A DNA stretch of 64,000 nt from Molossus alvarezi. Taxonomy: Eukaryota; Chordata; Mammalia; Chiroptera; Molossidae. The stretch lies in NCBI GenBank assembly GCA_037176705.1, contig CM073886.1:87207501-87271500 (forward strand), given 5' to 3'. The first letter of the stretch is position 1. Each line of letters begins with the position of its first letter. A program made the position numbers and the translations under genes. Of this stretch, positions 43,611 through 54,551 are shown piece by piece. A model generated the notes under the pieces. That model had not been told where the DNA came from. It did no database searches and was given only the letters and a program-made list of their open reading frames with translations.

Positions 43611-43817
43611 AGGCAAACCCAGGTGTCCCAGAAAGATCATTCCCTCCCCAGTTTGGTATTTGAGCAAATTGCTGAGTTAGCAAAGCTTCTTCTAGCTGTT
43701 ACCAGCAGCCCTAGCTAAGCTCGGGCTCAACAAGGCCACTTACCCAGCCAAGAAGCACTCACTGTTAAATAGTTGAGCAGGTGTTCACTGGCCCCTCCTG
43801 ACTTTTGTATTAACATG

Positions 43818-46154
43818 CAGTGATACCTCGGTTCTCGAACGCCTCGGTTTTCGACCAAATCGGTATTCGACCAGGAGATTCGAGAAACTTTTGTCTCGGA
43901 ATCCGAACAAATATTTGGAACTCGAACTTCCGAGATGAGCCGAGTTGAGCCGAATGGCGTTCATTCGGCCCAGCGCGCCTTGCTGGCGTCCTCAGTGTGC
44001 GTGCAGAGAGAGTCACGCTTTGTGGAGAGAGTCACGCTTTACACTGAATTGAACCCTTAGACATGGGTCCACAGAAAGCCAGAAGTGGTAATGCAGACAA
44101 AGGTAAGCGGAAAGCTGTGAGAACAACTATTGAGCTGAAGAAAGAAATCATTGCCAAATATGAACAGGGCACACGGGTTTCGGATCTGTCTGCTGAGTAT
44201 GGCGTGCCAAAATCAACCATCTCTACTTTCCTTAAGAATAAAGCTGTTATAAAGGCTGCCAATGTTGCCAAAGGTGTAACGCTGATAACTAAGCAAAGGC
44301 CTCAGATAATGGAGGAAATGGAGAAGCTGCTCCTTATTTTCATTAAAGAAAAAGAGTTAGCAGGTGACAGCATCCATGAGGTCGTTATTTGTGAGAAAGC
44401 ACTACAAATATTCAGCGATCTGAACAAAGAAACACCTGGTACAAGTGGTGAAGGTGCTTTCACGTTTAAAGCCAGCAGAGGTTGGTTTGAGAATTTCAGA
44501 CATAGAAGTGGCATACATTGCGTCACTAGGCATGGGGAAGCAGCTAGTGCAAACCAGGAGGCTGCTAATAACTTCATTAAAGAATTTAGTGACTATGTCA
44601 AGGCAGAAGGGTTTGTTCCTGAGCAGGTGTTCAACTGCGATGAGACCGGATTATTCTGGAAAAAAATGCCAGCCAACACCTACATAACCAAAGAGGAGAA
44701 AGCGCTACCAGGGCACAAGCCTATGAAAGATAGGCTTACTCTTTTGTTTTGTGCAAATGCAAGTGGTGATTGCAAGGTAAAACCCTTGCTTGTCTACCAT
44801 TCAGACAATCCCAGGCCATTCAAAAGGCACAATGTAATGAAGAGTAAATTGGCTGTGATGTGGCGGTCTAACACCAAAGCTTGGGTTACCAGACAATTCT
44901 TTACAGAGTGGGTGCGTGAAGTTTTTGCACCTCGAGTGAAGGAATACCTGGAAGAAAAAAAATTGCCTTTAAAATGTCTATTAGTGATGGACAATGCTCC
45001 TGCTCACCCCCCAGCTTTAGAGGAAGATCTAGTTGATGACTATAGCTTCATCAAAGTAAAATTCTTACCCCCCAATACAACCCCTATTCTGCAACCCATG
45101 GACCAACAGGTCATATCCAATTTCAAGAAATTGTACACAAAGGCCCTCTTCCGGAAGTGCTTTGAAGTGACAAATGACACACAGTTAACTCTGAGGGAAT
45201 TTTGGAAAGAACACTTCAACATCCTAAATTGTGTAAACTTGATTGACACTGCTTGGAGTAATGTCACTCATCGCACATTGTATGCGGCATGGCGAAAACT
45301 ATGGCCCGAAAGGGACAGTGAGGTTTTAGAAGCTGAGTCAGCTCCTGTCATTGATGAAGATGTTGCTGTAGTTGATGATATTGTGGCCATAGGAAAGACC
45401 ATGGGCCTTGACATTCAACAAGATGACATCAACGAACTTGTGGAAGGTCACGCTGCTGAGTTAACCGCCGAGGAACTGATGCACCTACAACAACAGCAGC
45501 AGAAGGATATGGTGGAAGAAATTTCTTCTGAAGAAGAGGAGAGAGTGGAGGATATTTCTAGTGGCCTTATTCATGAAATGTGTGCAAAATGGGCAGAAAT
45601 CGCAAACTTTGTTGAACAACATCACCCTGATAAAGTGGTAGCAAATAGAGCAGTTAACATTTTGAATGACATTGTTATGTCCACTTTCCGCAAAATTTCT
45701 GAAAGGAGAAAAAAACAGCAAACAATTGAAAAATTCTTCCGTAAAGAAATCAGACAAGTAACTGCAGAGAAAGATTCTGATTCTCCTCAGCAAAAGATAC
45801 AGAGAACAGAAACACCCGAAGAGCAGTTACCCTCTGTTTTTATTGAAGAGGACTCCCCTTCAAGACAATAAAGGTTGGTACAGGTACAGTAAATGAAACA
45901 CAATTTACTGTACTTTACAGTACATTTTATTTTATTTTTTTAATACATACTGTACACTTTTATTTCTTGTTGAGACTTATGTTTTTCTACATATTATATA
46001 CAAATTAGGCCAGTAAATAGGCATTTTCTGGGGCTTGGAACGAATTAATCCAGTTTCCATTATTTCCTACTGGTTTCATTGCTTCGGTTCTCGAACAATT
46101 TGGTTCTCGACCGTCCTCCTGGAACGAATTATGTTCGAGAACCGAGGTATCACT
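43818..46154 (+). mobile_element. Full-length Tigger/pogo DNA transposon
   Basis: About 2.34 kb bounded by terminal inverted repeats of about 22 bases: left CAGTGATACCTCGGTTCTCG, right the complement of AGTGATACCTCGGTTCTCG. Both are followed inward by further TTCTCGAA-type subterminal copies. Such elements insert at TA. The right end is followed by TA; the left neighbour is TG, and the right TIR appears to lack one terminal base, so a clean TA duplication is not visible. It encodes one intact transposase. Known family: Tc1/mariner superfamily, pogo/Tigger branch. Confidence 0.93.
44063..45871 (+). CDS. Tigger/pogo transposase, intact 602-residue ORF
   Basis: Cut-and-paste transposase of the Tigger branch, related to CENP-B and the TIGD/JRK proteins. 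Residues about 18-65 form the N-terminal psq/CENP-B-type helix-turn-helix (ELKKEIIAKYEQGTRVSDLS, then GVPKSTISTFLK); about 75-150 form the second CENP-B-type DNA-binding domain (ASRGWFENFRHRSGI). The DDE core follows, with the catalytic acidic triad visible at D193 (FNCDETGLFW), D310 (LLVMDNAPAHP) and D347 (LQPMDQQVI). The tail is acidic with a short poly-Gln run, ending in a basic segment. No stop or frameshift in 602 codons, which is about full length for Tigger. It sits 246 bases inside the left TIR and 283 inside the right one. Intactness suggests recent insertion; activity is not shown. Confidence 0.94.
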   Translation: MGPQKARSGNADKGKRKAVRTTIELKKEIIAKYEQGTRVSDLSAEYGVPKSTISTFLKNKAVIKAANVAKGVTLITKQRPQIMEEMEKLLLIFIKEKELAGDSIHEVVICEKALQIFSDLNKETPGTSGEGAFTFKASRGWFENFRHRSGIHCVTRHGEAASANQEAANNFIKEFSDYVKAEGFVPEQVFNCDETGLFWKKMPANTYITKEEKALPGHKPMKDRLTLLFCANASGDCKVKPLLVYHSDNPRPFKRHNVMKSKLAVMWRSNTKAWVTRQFFTEWVREVFAPRVKEYLEEKKLPLKCLLVMDNAPAHPPALEEDLVDDYSFIKVKFLPPNTTPILQPMDQQVISNFKKLYTKALFRKCFEVTNDTQLTLREFWKEHFNILNCVNLIDTAWSNVTHRTLYAAWRKLWPERDSEVLEAESAPVIDEDVAVVDDIVAIGKTMGLDIQQDDINELVEGHAAELTAEELMHLQQQQQKDMVEEISSEEEERVEDISSGLIHEMCAKWAEIANFVEQHHPDKVVANRAVNILNDIVMSTFRKISERRKKQQTIEKFFRKEIRQVTAEKDSDSPQQKIQRTETPEEQLPSVFIEEDSPSRQ

Positions 46155-46442
46155 TAACGTTACAGGGACAGCGTTGCTTTGAAGCACTTTCCATGGTGCA
46201 CCCAGCTGCTACCTCTCCACGTGGCTGAACTGCTGCCGTCAGGAGACCTCCCTTTTCATCTATGATGCTGTTGTGTGTACTTCTGTCCAATGCACATTAC
46301 CTCTGTTATTATACCTTGTGGATTTTGTTGGCCTTATGATTTGAATTTTGTTTACTATTCTATTTTTTAAATGTTTATTGATTACGTATAGGACTCTTTC
46401 CCATCTATTTTTAATATGATTATAAATCCTCTTAAATTTTCT

Positions 46443-46820
46443 TTCTTTCTTAAACCTCACATGAGGATATTTTTCCATTTTTTTGTTTATTTTTTTGTTT
46501 TTTGGTAAGTGCCCCTAGTGGGAACCGAACCCGGGACTCTCTGGTCCACAGGCCAAGGCTACAACTGCTGAGCCAAACCGGCCAGGGCAGGATATTTTTC
46601 CACTGATTTTTCAGACAGAGTGGAAGGGAGGGAGGGGGAGAGATGAGAGAGAGAGAAACATCAATGTGAGAGAGACACATGATCTGTTGCCCTCCACATG
46701 GCCCCTACTGGGGTCAGGGATCGAACCTGCAACCCAGGTACATGCCCTGGACCAGGAATCAACTGAGACCCTTCGGTCTGTGGGCCGACGCTCTAACCAC
46801 TGAGCAAATTGGCCAGGACT
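46443..46820 (-). mobile_element. VES SINE, long form, split by a head-only VES
   Basis: Duplications CCTCTTAAATTTTCT (46,428 and 46,821); interrupted at 46,478-46,588. Confidence 0.9.
46478..46588 (-). mobile_element. VES SINE, head-only form, nested in a long VES
   Basis: Perfect duplications AGGATATTTTTCCA (46,464 and 46,589). Ends at the complement of CTAGGGGCACTTACC, then an A-rich tail. Confidence 0.92.
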
Positions 46821-46974
46821 CCTCTTAAATTTTCTAAGTAGATATTTGTATTATCTGAATATTATGACAGTTTTGTCTTTCAGTCATTTCATTTTCTGTC
46901 TTGTTGCATTGATTCTATCTTTTTATATAAGGTGATAATAGCTTAATAAGGTGATAATAGCTATCCTATCTTAT

Positions 46975-47392
46975 ATTTTTAAGTTTATTTTTTTCCCGTC
47001 ACCATTTATCCCCCTATCTCCTCTTTCACCTCCACCCACCCACCCCCGCCACAATCACCACACTATTGTCTGTGTCAATGACTCCTTTTTTTTTCTCTTT
47101 CGCTCAATCCCTCCACTACCCTTCAGCCCCTCTCCCCGCAACAACTATCAGCCTGCTCTCTGTGAGTCTGTCTCTGTTTTGCTTGTCAGTTAATTTTGTT
47201 CATTAGATTCCACACATGAGTGAAATCATATGGTACTTGTGTTTCTTTGACTGGCTTATTTCACTTAGCATAATGTTTTCTAGGTCTATCCATGCTGTCG
47301 AAAAGGGTAAAATCTCCCTGTTTTTCATGATCGAGTAGTATTCCATTGTGTAAATGTATATCCCATCTTATTCTTGACTTTGGTAGGGATTC
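46975..47392 (-). pseudogene. L1 3' end, minus strand
   Basis: Reverse-strand L1 terminal region: on the plus strand CCACACATGAGTGAAATCAT, TGGCTTATTTCACTTAGCAT and AGTATTCCATTGTGTAAATG, the complement of the conserved ORF2 tail, preceded by a pyrimidine-rich 3' UTR (47,000-47,130). Confidence 0.75.
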
Positions 47393-47579
47393 TTCTGAAG
47401 TTTGACCACTAAGTGATGTTTGTTGTAGATTGTTAGTGGGTACTCTTTATCAGTTGAAAGAACTTCCCCTTTACTCCCAGTGACACTGAGACTTCTGATG
47501 GCCTTCATTGAAAAAAGACCCCAAATCACCTCTATGTGGCAGGAAGGGGTATAAATCCCCAAAGAGGGGAACTAAATTA

Positions 47580-48200
47580 CCGAGTAGCCAAAAACAGAGA
47601 TGCAAACACATATATAGTTTGTGAGAGTGTAAAATGATGCAATCTTTGAAAAACAGCTGGGCAGCATAATGTAAAGTAAATATACATTTACCATTAAATC
47701 TAGCAATTCCATTCCTACATATGAAAAATGAAAACATATGAACACACAAAAACTTATAATGTTCAGAGTAGCTTCATTCATAACAACCAAAAACCAGAAA
47801 CCACCTCAGTGTTCACTGGGAATAAACAAATGATCAAGTATCCGTGCAATGGATACTAGTATGCAGTAAACAGGAACAAACTATTGATACACGTAACAAA
47901 GATGAATCTCGAAACATTACCGCTAAGCAAAAGAAGCCATCTGCCATGCATGCTGCATGATTCAATTTGTAAGCAAATGTACAGCACCCAAACCTAACCT
48001 GCAGTGATAGAAAACCGACCAGTGGCACCTGGTGTGGAAGCCTCGGGGAGTACGGACCCAAAGGGGCCAGTGGGCAGATGAAAGTGTTCTCTCACCTGTG
48101 GAGGTCATTGCGTGGGTGTATACATTTGCCAAAAGGCATCAAACCGTCTATTTAAAACGGAAGCATTTTATTGTATGTTAATTATAACTCAATTTGATTT
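47580..48200 (+). pseudogene. Old L1 3'-end fragment
   Basis: Plus-strand degenerate L1 ORF2/3' UTR: ATCTAGCAATTCCATTCCTA, then ...GTTCACTGGGAATAAACAAATG and ...CATGCATGCTGCATGATTCA. No open frame. Confidence 0.65.
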
Positions 48201-48217
48201 TTAAAAAATTCCAAGTA

Positions 48218-48262
48218 GCCCTGGTCAGTTTGGCCACTCAATGTGTCTATTTAGATGTCGAT

Positions 48263-48315
<53 letters not shown>

Positions 48316-48429
48316 CCTCTCTCCCTCTCTCTCCCTCTCTCTCTGTTTCTCTCTCTTCCTCTCTCTCCCTCCCACTCTATCTGAACAAAAAATGGAAAAA
48401 TGTTCTCGGGTCAGGATAAAAAAATAAAA
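48218..48429 (+). mobile_element. VES SINE, internally deleted
   Basis: The head is joined straight to CCACTCAATGTGTC, removing about 130 bases; CT tract expanded. Confidence 0.88.
48268..48372. repeat. (CT)n expanded tract inside a VES SINE
   Basis: The CT-rich region of the internally deleted SINE at 48,218 is expanded to about 100 bases of CTCT. Confidence 0.9.
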
Positions 48430-48440
48430 ATAAAAAATTC

Positions 48441-48668
48441 TTCCCTGGCTGGTTTGGCTCTGGTTTGGCTCAGCGGTTAGAGTGTCATCCCTCAGACTGG
48501 AGAATCCCGAGTTTGGTTCCCGCTAAACCATGTGGGTGGCAACCAGTCAATGTGTATCTCTCACATCAATGTTTCTCCCTCTCTCTTCCCCCCTCTCTCT
48601 CTCCTGCTCTATCTGAAGATAAATGCAAAAAATGTCCTCGGGTGAGGATAAATAAATAAAATATTCTA
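48441..48668 (+). mobile_element. VES SINE, long form, same site as previous
   Basis: AAAATTCCAAGTAG at 48,204 and AAAATTCTAAGTAG at 48,669 flank the pair, with AAAAAATTCTT between them. The head contains a short duplication of TGGTTTGGCTC. Confidence 0.88.
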
Positions 48669-48845
48669 AAAATTCTAAGTAGACATACAAATCCACTAAT
48701 GTTTAAAGAGACTCTAAAGAAATTAAAAAGTAATTTGTGTTTGGGATTTGTTTTTTGTAAAGATACCTGAGTTAATTTTTTAAGTTCAGTAGAATTCTTT
48801 TTTCAGGACCTGTTTTTAAATGACCTGTGTATCACTATAACAGAG

Positions 48846-49032
48846 GCAGTGGTTTTCGTACTTTAGCATTTATCACAATCACCTGGAGGATTTGTTAAAA
48901 CAGATGAAGCTCATCCCCCAAATTTCTGATCCAGTAGGTCTGGCAGGGCCAAGAATGTGCATTTCTAACTTGTTCCCAGCTGATGCTGACACTGATGGTG
49001 CAAAGTCCAGACACAGTCCTTAGCGTCACTGA
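48846..49032 (+). mobile_element. MER5A-type hAT/Charlie element
   Basis: CAGTGGTTTTCGTACTTTAG ... ATCACCTGGAGGATTTGTTA ... GATCCAGTAGGTCTGG ... TGCATTTCTAACTTGTTCCC ... GCTGATGCTGACACTGATGG: the classical MER5A layout, an ancient non-autonomous hAT transposon. Confidence 0.9.
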
Positions 49033-49598
49033 TTGTAGAGATCCTTAAAAGATCCCTCTTCCTCCAAAGAGTCAGCCCCGCAAGAGTCCACTCTTAATAC
49101 TGAAAATGTAAACAGAATTATCCGCTAAGAGGGATGTATCTGAGTGAAACCACAAAGCAGTGATGGGGTCGTTGTCTCATAAAATCGAAGAATGAGTTCA
49201 CAAACCAAGAGTAAGCGATAGGAACATTTATTTGAAAAATTGACTCCTTGCAGCGGGGAGGGGCCCCAAGTGGGCTGCCTGGGGGACTCTGTTGTCTAGG
49301 GGCAGATAAATACTGTGCTAGCCTCTGACTGGCCCTTTCAAGGAATTCTGCTTCAGTGATATTCATACATTATAACGATTCTGTTTCCCTCCTGCCTGGG
49401 TTCAGCCCTAGGTGAATTATAGGGCCTTAGTGGCTTCCCTTTTTATGATAATTTCAACTGCTCCCAGGCTATTAGTGAGGAGGAGGGGAAATACCCTTGG
49501 AGCAATCTTAAGCTTGCTTTTGGTTTCTCCCCCAAATCCAATCATTCAGCAATCATGTTGCCTTGCTCCCAGCAGAATCACCAGCACTATATTCTTTT

Positions 49599-49880
49599 TT
49601 TTTAAATTTATTGTTATTTTTTTAATCCTCACCTGAGGATATTTTTTCCCCATTTATCTTCAGATAGAGTGGGAAGAAGGGACAGAGGAAGAGAAAGGCG
49701 GGGTGGGGGGGGAGAAACATCGATTTGAGAGAGACACATCGACTGGTTGCTTCCCACACAACCCCGACCAGGGCCAGGGACCTAACTGCACCTGAGGTAT
49801 GTTACCTTGGCTGGAATTGAACCTGCGACTCCTTGGTCCACGGGCCGACGCTCTAACCGCTTAGCCAAACCGGCCAGGGC
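49599..49880 (-). mobile_element. VES SINE, long form
   Basis: Duplications CAGCACTATATTCTTT / CAGCACTATAATCTTT. Confidence 0.9.
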
Positions 49881-50119
49881 AGCACTATAATCTTTAAAAA
49901 TAAAATTCCTTGGAAGTATGCAATCAATCGCTGTCCTACTTTACCTTGGTCCCATCCACTTTCCCATGGTCCCATCCCTCACTGCCTAACCTGCCTCTAC
50001 CTCCTCACCAGGAAAGCCTGACACCTGAAAATTAAGATGATCTGCCTTGATAATAAGGAATAGAGAAGAGATAGGCTGGGCCAAAGTTTGTCAACTGGGG
50101 GCCTGTGACGTTTTATATT

Positions 50120-50302
50120 TTAAAATTTATTTATTTATGTATTTATTTATAGAGGAAGGGTGAGAGAGAGAGAAATATCGATCAGCTGCCCCCTGCACGT
50201 CCATCCTCAGAGCCCCCAACCTGGGCATGTGACCAGGAATCGAAACGAGACCTCTCAGTCCATGGGACAATGCTCAATTCACTAAGCCTCACCGGCTGGG
50301 CC
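50120..50302 (-). mobile_element. VES SINE, AATAAA form, diverged
   Basis: Head GCCCAGCCGGTGAGGCTTAG (complement), shortened CT region. Confidence 0.85.
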
Positions 50303-50512
50303 TGGGATACTTTATTTAGCCTGTGTGTTTTTCAAAAGTCAGACACCAATATTTAAAACATAGGAGAATTCACTTATAAATTCAGTTTTTCAGTTTCTCG
50401 TTAAATATCAAAATACATGCCACCACGAGAGCTATATTCCTAGAAGGAAAAAATAGGCGGGAGCCAAGTATCGGTTACCTCCTTTAAAAAACTTAAAAAC
50501 AAAGATGTCTTT

Positions 50513-50733
50513 ACCTGGCTAGTGTGGCTCAGTGGTTGAGCACTGACCTATGCACCAAGAGGTTGCTGGTTCGATTCCCAGTCAGGGCACATGCCCGGGT
50601 TGCAGGCTTGATCCCTGGTAGGGGGCATGCAGGAGGAGGCCAATCAATGTTGATGCTTCTCTCTCTTATCGATGAGTCTATCCCTCTCTCCTTTCCTCTC
50701 TCTAAAAATATCAATAAAAAACATTTAAAAAAG
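50513..50733 (+). mobile_element. VES SINE, AATAAA form
   Basis: Duplications AAAGATGTCTT / AAATATGTCTT. Confidence 0.9.
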
Positions 50734-50766
50734 AAATATGTCTTATCCTTTAGAAAATACATATAT

Positions 50767-50972
50767 ATGTTTTTATTGATTTTAAAAAATCAATAAAAGA
50801 GGAAGGGAGAGATAGAACTATCTATGTGAGATACATTGATCAGCTGCCTCCTGCTCGCCCCCTACTGGGGACCCAGCCTGACACCCGGGCATGTGCCCTG
50901 ACCAGGAATGGAACCAGGACCTCTCAGGTCCACGGGACTACGCTCAATCCACCGAGCCACACTGGACTGGCT
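50767..50972 (-). mobile_element. VES SINE, AATAAA form
   Basis: Minus-strand copy 34 bases after the previous plus-strand one; opposite orientation gives an inverted pair. Confidence 0.88.
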
Positions 50973-51493
50973 GAAACACTTTTTTTTTTTTACTAGGTAA
51001 CAAATGCACATGTATAAAATTCAAAAGGTACAAAAAGATGCATGGTAAAAAGCACATCTCTCTTCTGTCCCTGAGCCCAGCATCTAGAGGCTGCCTCTTT
51101 TACATGGAAAAGTGCTTTCCAGATGCCACCACTTTGCGCAGCCTGGCCCCTTCCACTTACTTGCATTATCTGCCTGCCCCTTTAGGCATGAGTTGCTTCC
51201 AAGCCCATTTTACAGCTCCTCTGCGGTCCCACAGTGCTTGCTTATTACTCACACTTCTACATTGACTTCTTTACAGGTCTCCCTTCTAGGCCAGGAGGGT
51301 CACAGATCCAGGTTAGGGTTTGTCCTCCTTTTGGTGTCTATATCCTACTGCCTAGAATCAAATCAGATAGATAGCAGATATACAGGCTTGTTGAGTAAAA
51401 TAAATGAACAAATTGTGTATTATTTTCAGGGCCCTGGCCTGAGGTGTGACTCAACTAGCAATTTAATCAGGTGAAATCAAGAATTTAAATCCC

Positions 51494-51747
51494 ACCCTGG
51501 CCAGTTTGGCTCAGCGGTTAGAGCGTCAGCCTGCGGACCAGAGCCCTGGGTTGGGTTCCCGCTAAGGGCACGTACCTCGTACCTCGGTTGCAGTTTGTCC
51601 CCGCCCCGGTTGGGGTCGTGTGGGTGGCAACCACTCGGTGTGTCTCTCACATAGATGTTTCTCTCTCTCTTTCCCCCTTCTCTCCTGTTCTATCTGAAGA
51701 TAAATGCAAAAATGTCCTCTGGTGAGGATAAAAAAAATTTTTTTAAA
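51494..51747 (+). mobile_element. VES SINE, long form
   Basis: Duplications AAGAATTTAAATCCC / AGGAATTTAAATCCC. Confidence 0.92.
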
Positions 51748-51851
51748 AGGAATTTAAATCCCCATAAGGAATGCACCAGAGCCCCCAGTCCACCTTGTAA
51801 TAGGTCTCCCCAGAACAAAATTAGAGGATATGGAAAGAAAATGATGACATT

Positions 51852-52013
51852 ATTTATTTATTTAAAAGAGAGGGGTGGGGAGAGAAACATTTTTGTTGTC
51901 CACTCATCCATGCACTCACTGGCTGACTCCTGTATGTGCCGGACCAGGGATCAAACCTGCAAGCCTGGCAGGTCGGGAAGAAGGTCCACACAAATGAACT
52001 ACCTGATCAGGGC
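51852..52013 (-). mobile_element. VES-related SINE, strongly diverged
   Basis: Recognisable by AGAGAGGGGTGGGGAGAGAAACA and a worn head ending CTGATCAGGGCC. The oldest member of a four-SINE stack. Confidence 0.6.
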
Positions 52014-52030
52014 CTGAGTCTTCTATTCTT

Positions 52031-52273
52031 TTTATTTTATCCTCATCCAAGGACATTTTTTGCATTTATCTTCAGATAGAGAGGGAGGGAGAGAGGGGGA
52101 AGAGAGAGAAGCATTGACGTGAGAGAGACACATTGACTGCTTGTCACCCACACAACCCCAACCGGGGCCGGGGACAAACTGCAACCGAGGTACGAGCCCT
52201 TAGTGGGAATCAAACCCAGGGCTCTCTGGTCTGTGGGCCAACGCTCTAACCTCTGATCCAAACCAGCCAAGGC
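52031..52273 (-). mobile_element. VES SINE, long form, in four-SINE stack
   Basis: TCTTCTATTCTTTT before it and TTTTCTATTCTTTT after it. Confidence 0.9.
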
Positions 52274-52288
52274 TTTTCTATTCTTTTA

Positions 52289-52492
52289 ATATGTTTTTAT
52301 TGATTTTAGAGAGAGAAGGAGATGGGAGTATTGACCTATGGACGGGAGAGAGAAACATTGATCAGCTGCCTCCTGCATGCCCCCTACTGGGAAATGAGCC
52401 TGCAACCTGGGCATGTGCCCTGTCTGACCTAATCAGTGACCTTTTGGGTGCATGGGACGACACTCAACCAACTGAACCACACCGGCAAGGGC
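52289..52492 (-). mobile_element. VES SINE, AATAAA form, in four-SINE stack
   Basis: Follows TTCTATTCTTTTAA and is followed by ACCTTCTATTCTTTT. Confidence 0.9.
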
Positions 52493-52507
52493 AAACCTTC
52501 TATTCTT

Positions 52508-52737
52508 TTTTTTTATCCTCACCCGAGGACATTTTTCCATTTTTTGTTCAGATAGAGTGGGAGGGAGAGAGAGAAACATCGACGTGAAAGGGACACATTG
52601 AGTGGCTGCCACCCACATGACCCAACCAGGGCCGGGGACAAACTGCAACCAAGGTACATGCCTCTAGTGGGAACCGAACCAGGGTCTACTCTGGACCGCA
52701 GGCCGACGCTCTACCGCTGAGCCAAACCGACCAGGGC
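52508..52737 (-). mobile_element. VES SINE, long form, in four-SINE stack
   Basis: Perfect duplications AAACCTTCTATTCTT (52,493 and 52,739). Confidence 0.9.
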
Positions 52738-53216
52738 CAAACCTTCTATTCTTAAAGAACAGGACTCTTAGGGCTGCTATTCAGAAGCGTGACAATCTCC
52801 CATGCCCTTTTATTCCTTACTATAGGCCCTGCGAACTCAAACTTTTTGCCCTTTTTCTAAATCTCTGCCACCCACTAAAAGCTTGCAATTCTACCACCCC
52901 ACTTCCCGAGGACTGGCTGTACCCTTTGTTTCTCACCACTTGAAAGCATGTCATGTTATGAATTTGCCAGTCATTACAGAGATACAGACAGCTGAACATA
53001 GATGGAACGTGAGGGAGTTGACCAAGTACTGAGAAATCTTACTCAATGCTTGTGGTTTCTTCCTTCCTACTGCCACCCGAGCAGAAGTGCTGCTGTCCTC
53101 TAACTGTTTCGGAAAATGTTAGTGTTTTGTTTAGAACATGCCTTCAGGAATACAGTAGGTCACATGTGGTCCTTAAATACGAGACTTACATGTTTTAAAT
53201 CTAATCACCTTTCTTC

Positions 53217-53700
53217 TGCCTTTTGGAGGAGAAAGAGCCTGTTCCAAGACGCGATGGCTGCCTGACCTGCATCTTGGCCCCGGACCAGGAGCGGGGAGAT
53301 TGCGTCCTACTAACCCGACCTGGAGACTGACCGTAACCAGTGTGCTTTCTGCCATAAACCAGCACTCCTCCCCTGCCTGCCACTATGTACTGGCTTCTGG
53401 AACAGGCCATAGTCCTAACCTGGTCAAGCACGCAAAGCATTTACCCGTGCCTGGGACTAGTCATTACGAGTACTGGCGACTATCTTGCCTTATTCTATAT
53501 AATCCTTTGGCACCTTCCAAGCAGCACAGGGCCATTTTGTCTTGCAGATGCTTAAGATGTGCCTACTATGTAAGTTTCCCTTAATAAACTCTACTAATGA
53601 CCTGACTGGAGTGGCCAGTCTCTTTCTTCCACCTTTGCCTGTCCTCACTTATGGAGGTAGATTTTCAGCTCAGGGACCTTTCCCTGAGCCTCCATGTACT
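53217..53700 (+). mobile_element. Solo retroviral-type LTR, sister of the copy near 23.9 kb
   Basis: TATATAAT at 53,496, AATAAA at 53,583 and GAGTGGCCAGTCTCTTTCTT at about 53,608. The parallel words with the 23.6-24.3 kb copy extend upstream (CTGGTCAAGCA, GACTGACCGTAACC versus GACTGATTGTAATC, ACATAAATCAGCAC versus CCATAAACCAGCAC). No gag, pol or env nearby. Ends approximate. Confidence 0.65.
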
Positions 53701-54109
53701 GAATAGTGCTGCCATCTTCACCTTGTATCCATATAGTTATTCTCAAGGGCAAGAGTCCCAACAAAATAAAAACAGTGCATCTACTGCCACATATAGGTGG
53801 AAAATGTACTGTTTGAACTGTGACCCAAATAAATGAAAAAGTAACTTTATCACGGTTCCCCTCCCACCTCCAGCTCCACACTCACTACCTTTTGTGATGA
53901 GCAGGATTGCTTTTGTGATATTATTCAGGCCCTCAACTAACAGCTAACATTAGCTACAACTTTATTTTCATTTGCCTCACCACAACTTCCCAGGATTCTA
54001 TAAATTTTATTGGTTTTGAATACTTTATTTACATGGCTCAAAAATGTAAACTATATGAAAATATTAAGAAATAATCCTCACTCTCGGCCCTGAGTTCATC
54101 TACTCTTTT

Positions 54110-54295
54110 TTTTATTTCTTTATTGATTAGAGAGAGAGAGAGGAAGGGAGAGGGGGAGATAGAAAGAAACATCGATGAGATGCACCCCACTGGGGACCAG
54201 GCCAACAATCTGGGCTCGTGTCCTGACCGGGAATCAAACCGGTGACCTCTTGGTGCATGAGTCGATGCTCAACCACTGAGCCACACCGGCCAGGC
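54110..54295 (-). mobile_element. VES SINE, AATAAA form
   Basis: Duplications TTCATCTACTCTT / TTCATTACTCTT. Confidence 0.88.
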
Positions 54296-54333
54296 TTCAT
54301 TACTCTTCTACACCCTACCCCAGGCAACCACTT

Positions 54334-54551
54334 CAAAAAATTTTTTTTCTTTATTGATGTTAGAGAGAGAAGAAGGTAGAAAGAGAGAGAGAGAGAAAAA
54401 ATTGATGAGAAAGAACAACGATTGGCCACTTCCTGCATGCCCCCACTGGAGATCGGGCCCACAACCTGGGCATGTGCCCTGACTGGGAATTGAACTGGTG
54501 ACTTCTTGGTGCATGGGTCGATGCTCAACTACTGAGCCACACCGGCTGGGC
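54334..54551 (-). mobile_element. VES SINE, AATAAA form
   Basis: Perfect duplications CAGGCAACCACTT (54,321 and 54,552). Confidence 0.9.

Noticed and set aside
44063..45871. A domesticated TIGD/CENP-B-like host gene
   Set aside because: It is still flanked by matching TIRs in a compact transposon with no introns or host-like flanks; the transposon explanation is simpler, although domestication cannot be excluded without comparative data.
23617..53700. The two LTRs as ends of one provirus
   Set aside because: They lie 29 kb apart with NAIP exons, L1s and Tigger between them and no retroviral genes; they are separate solo LTRs.
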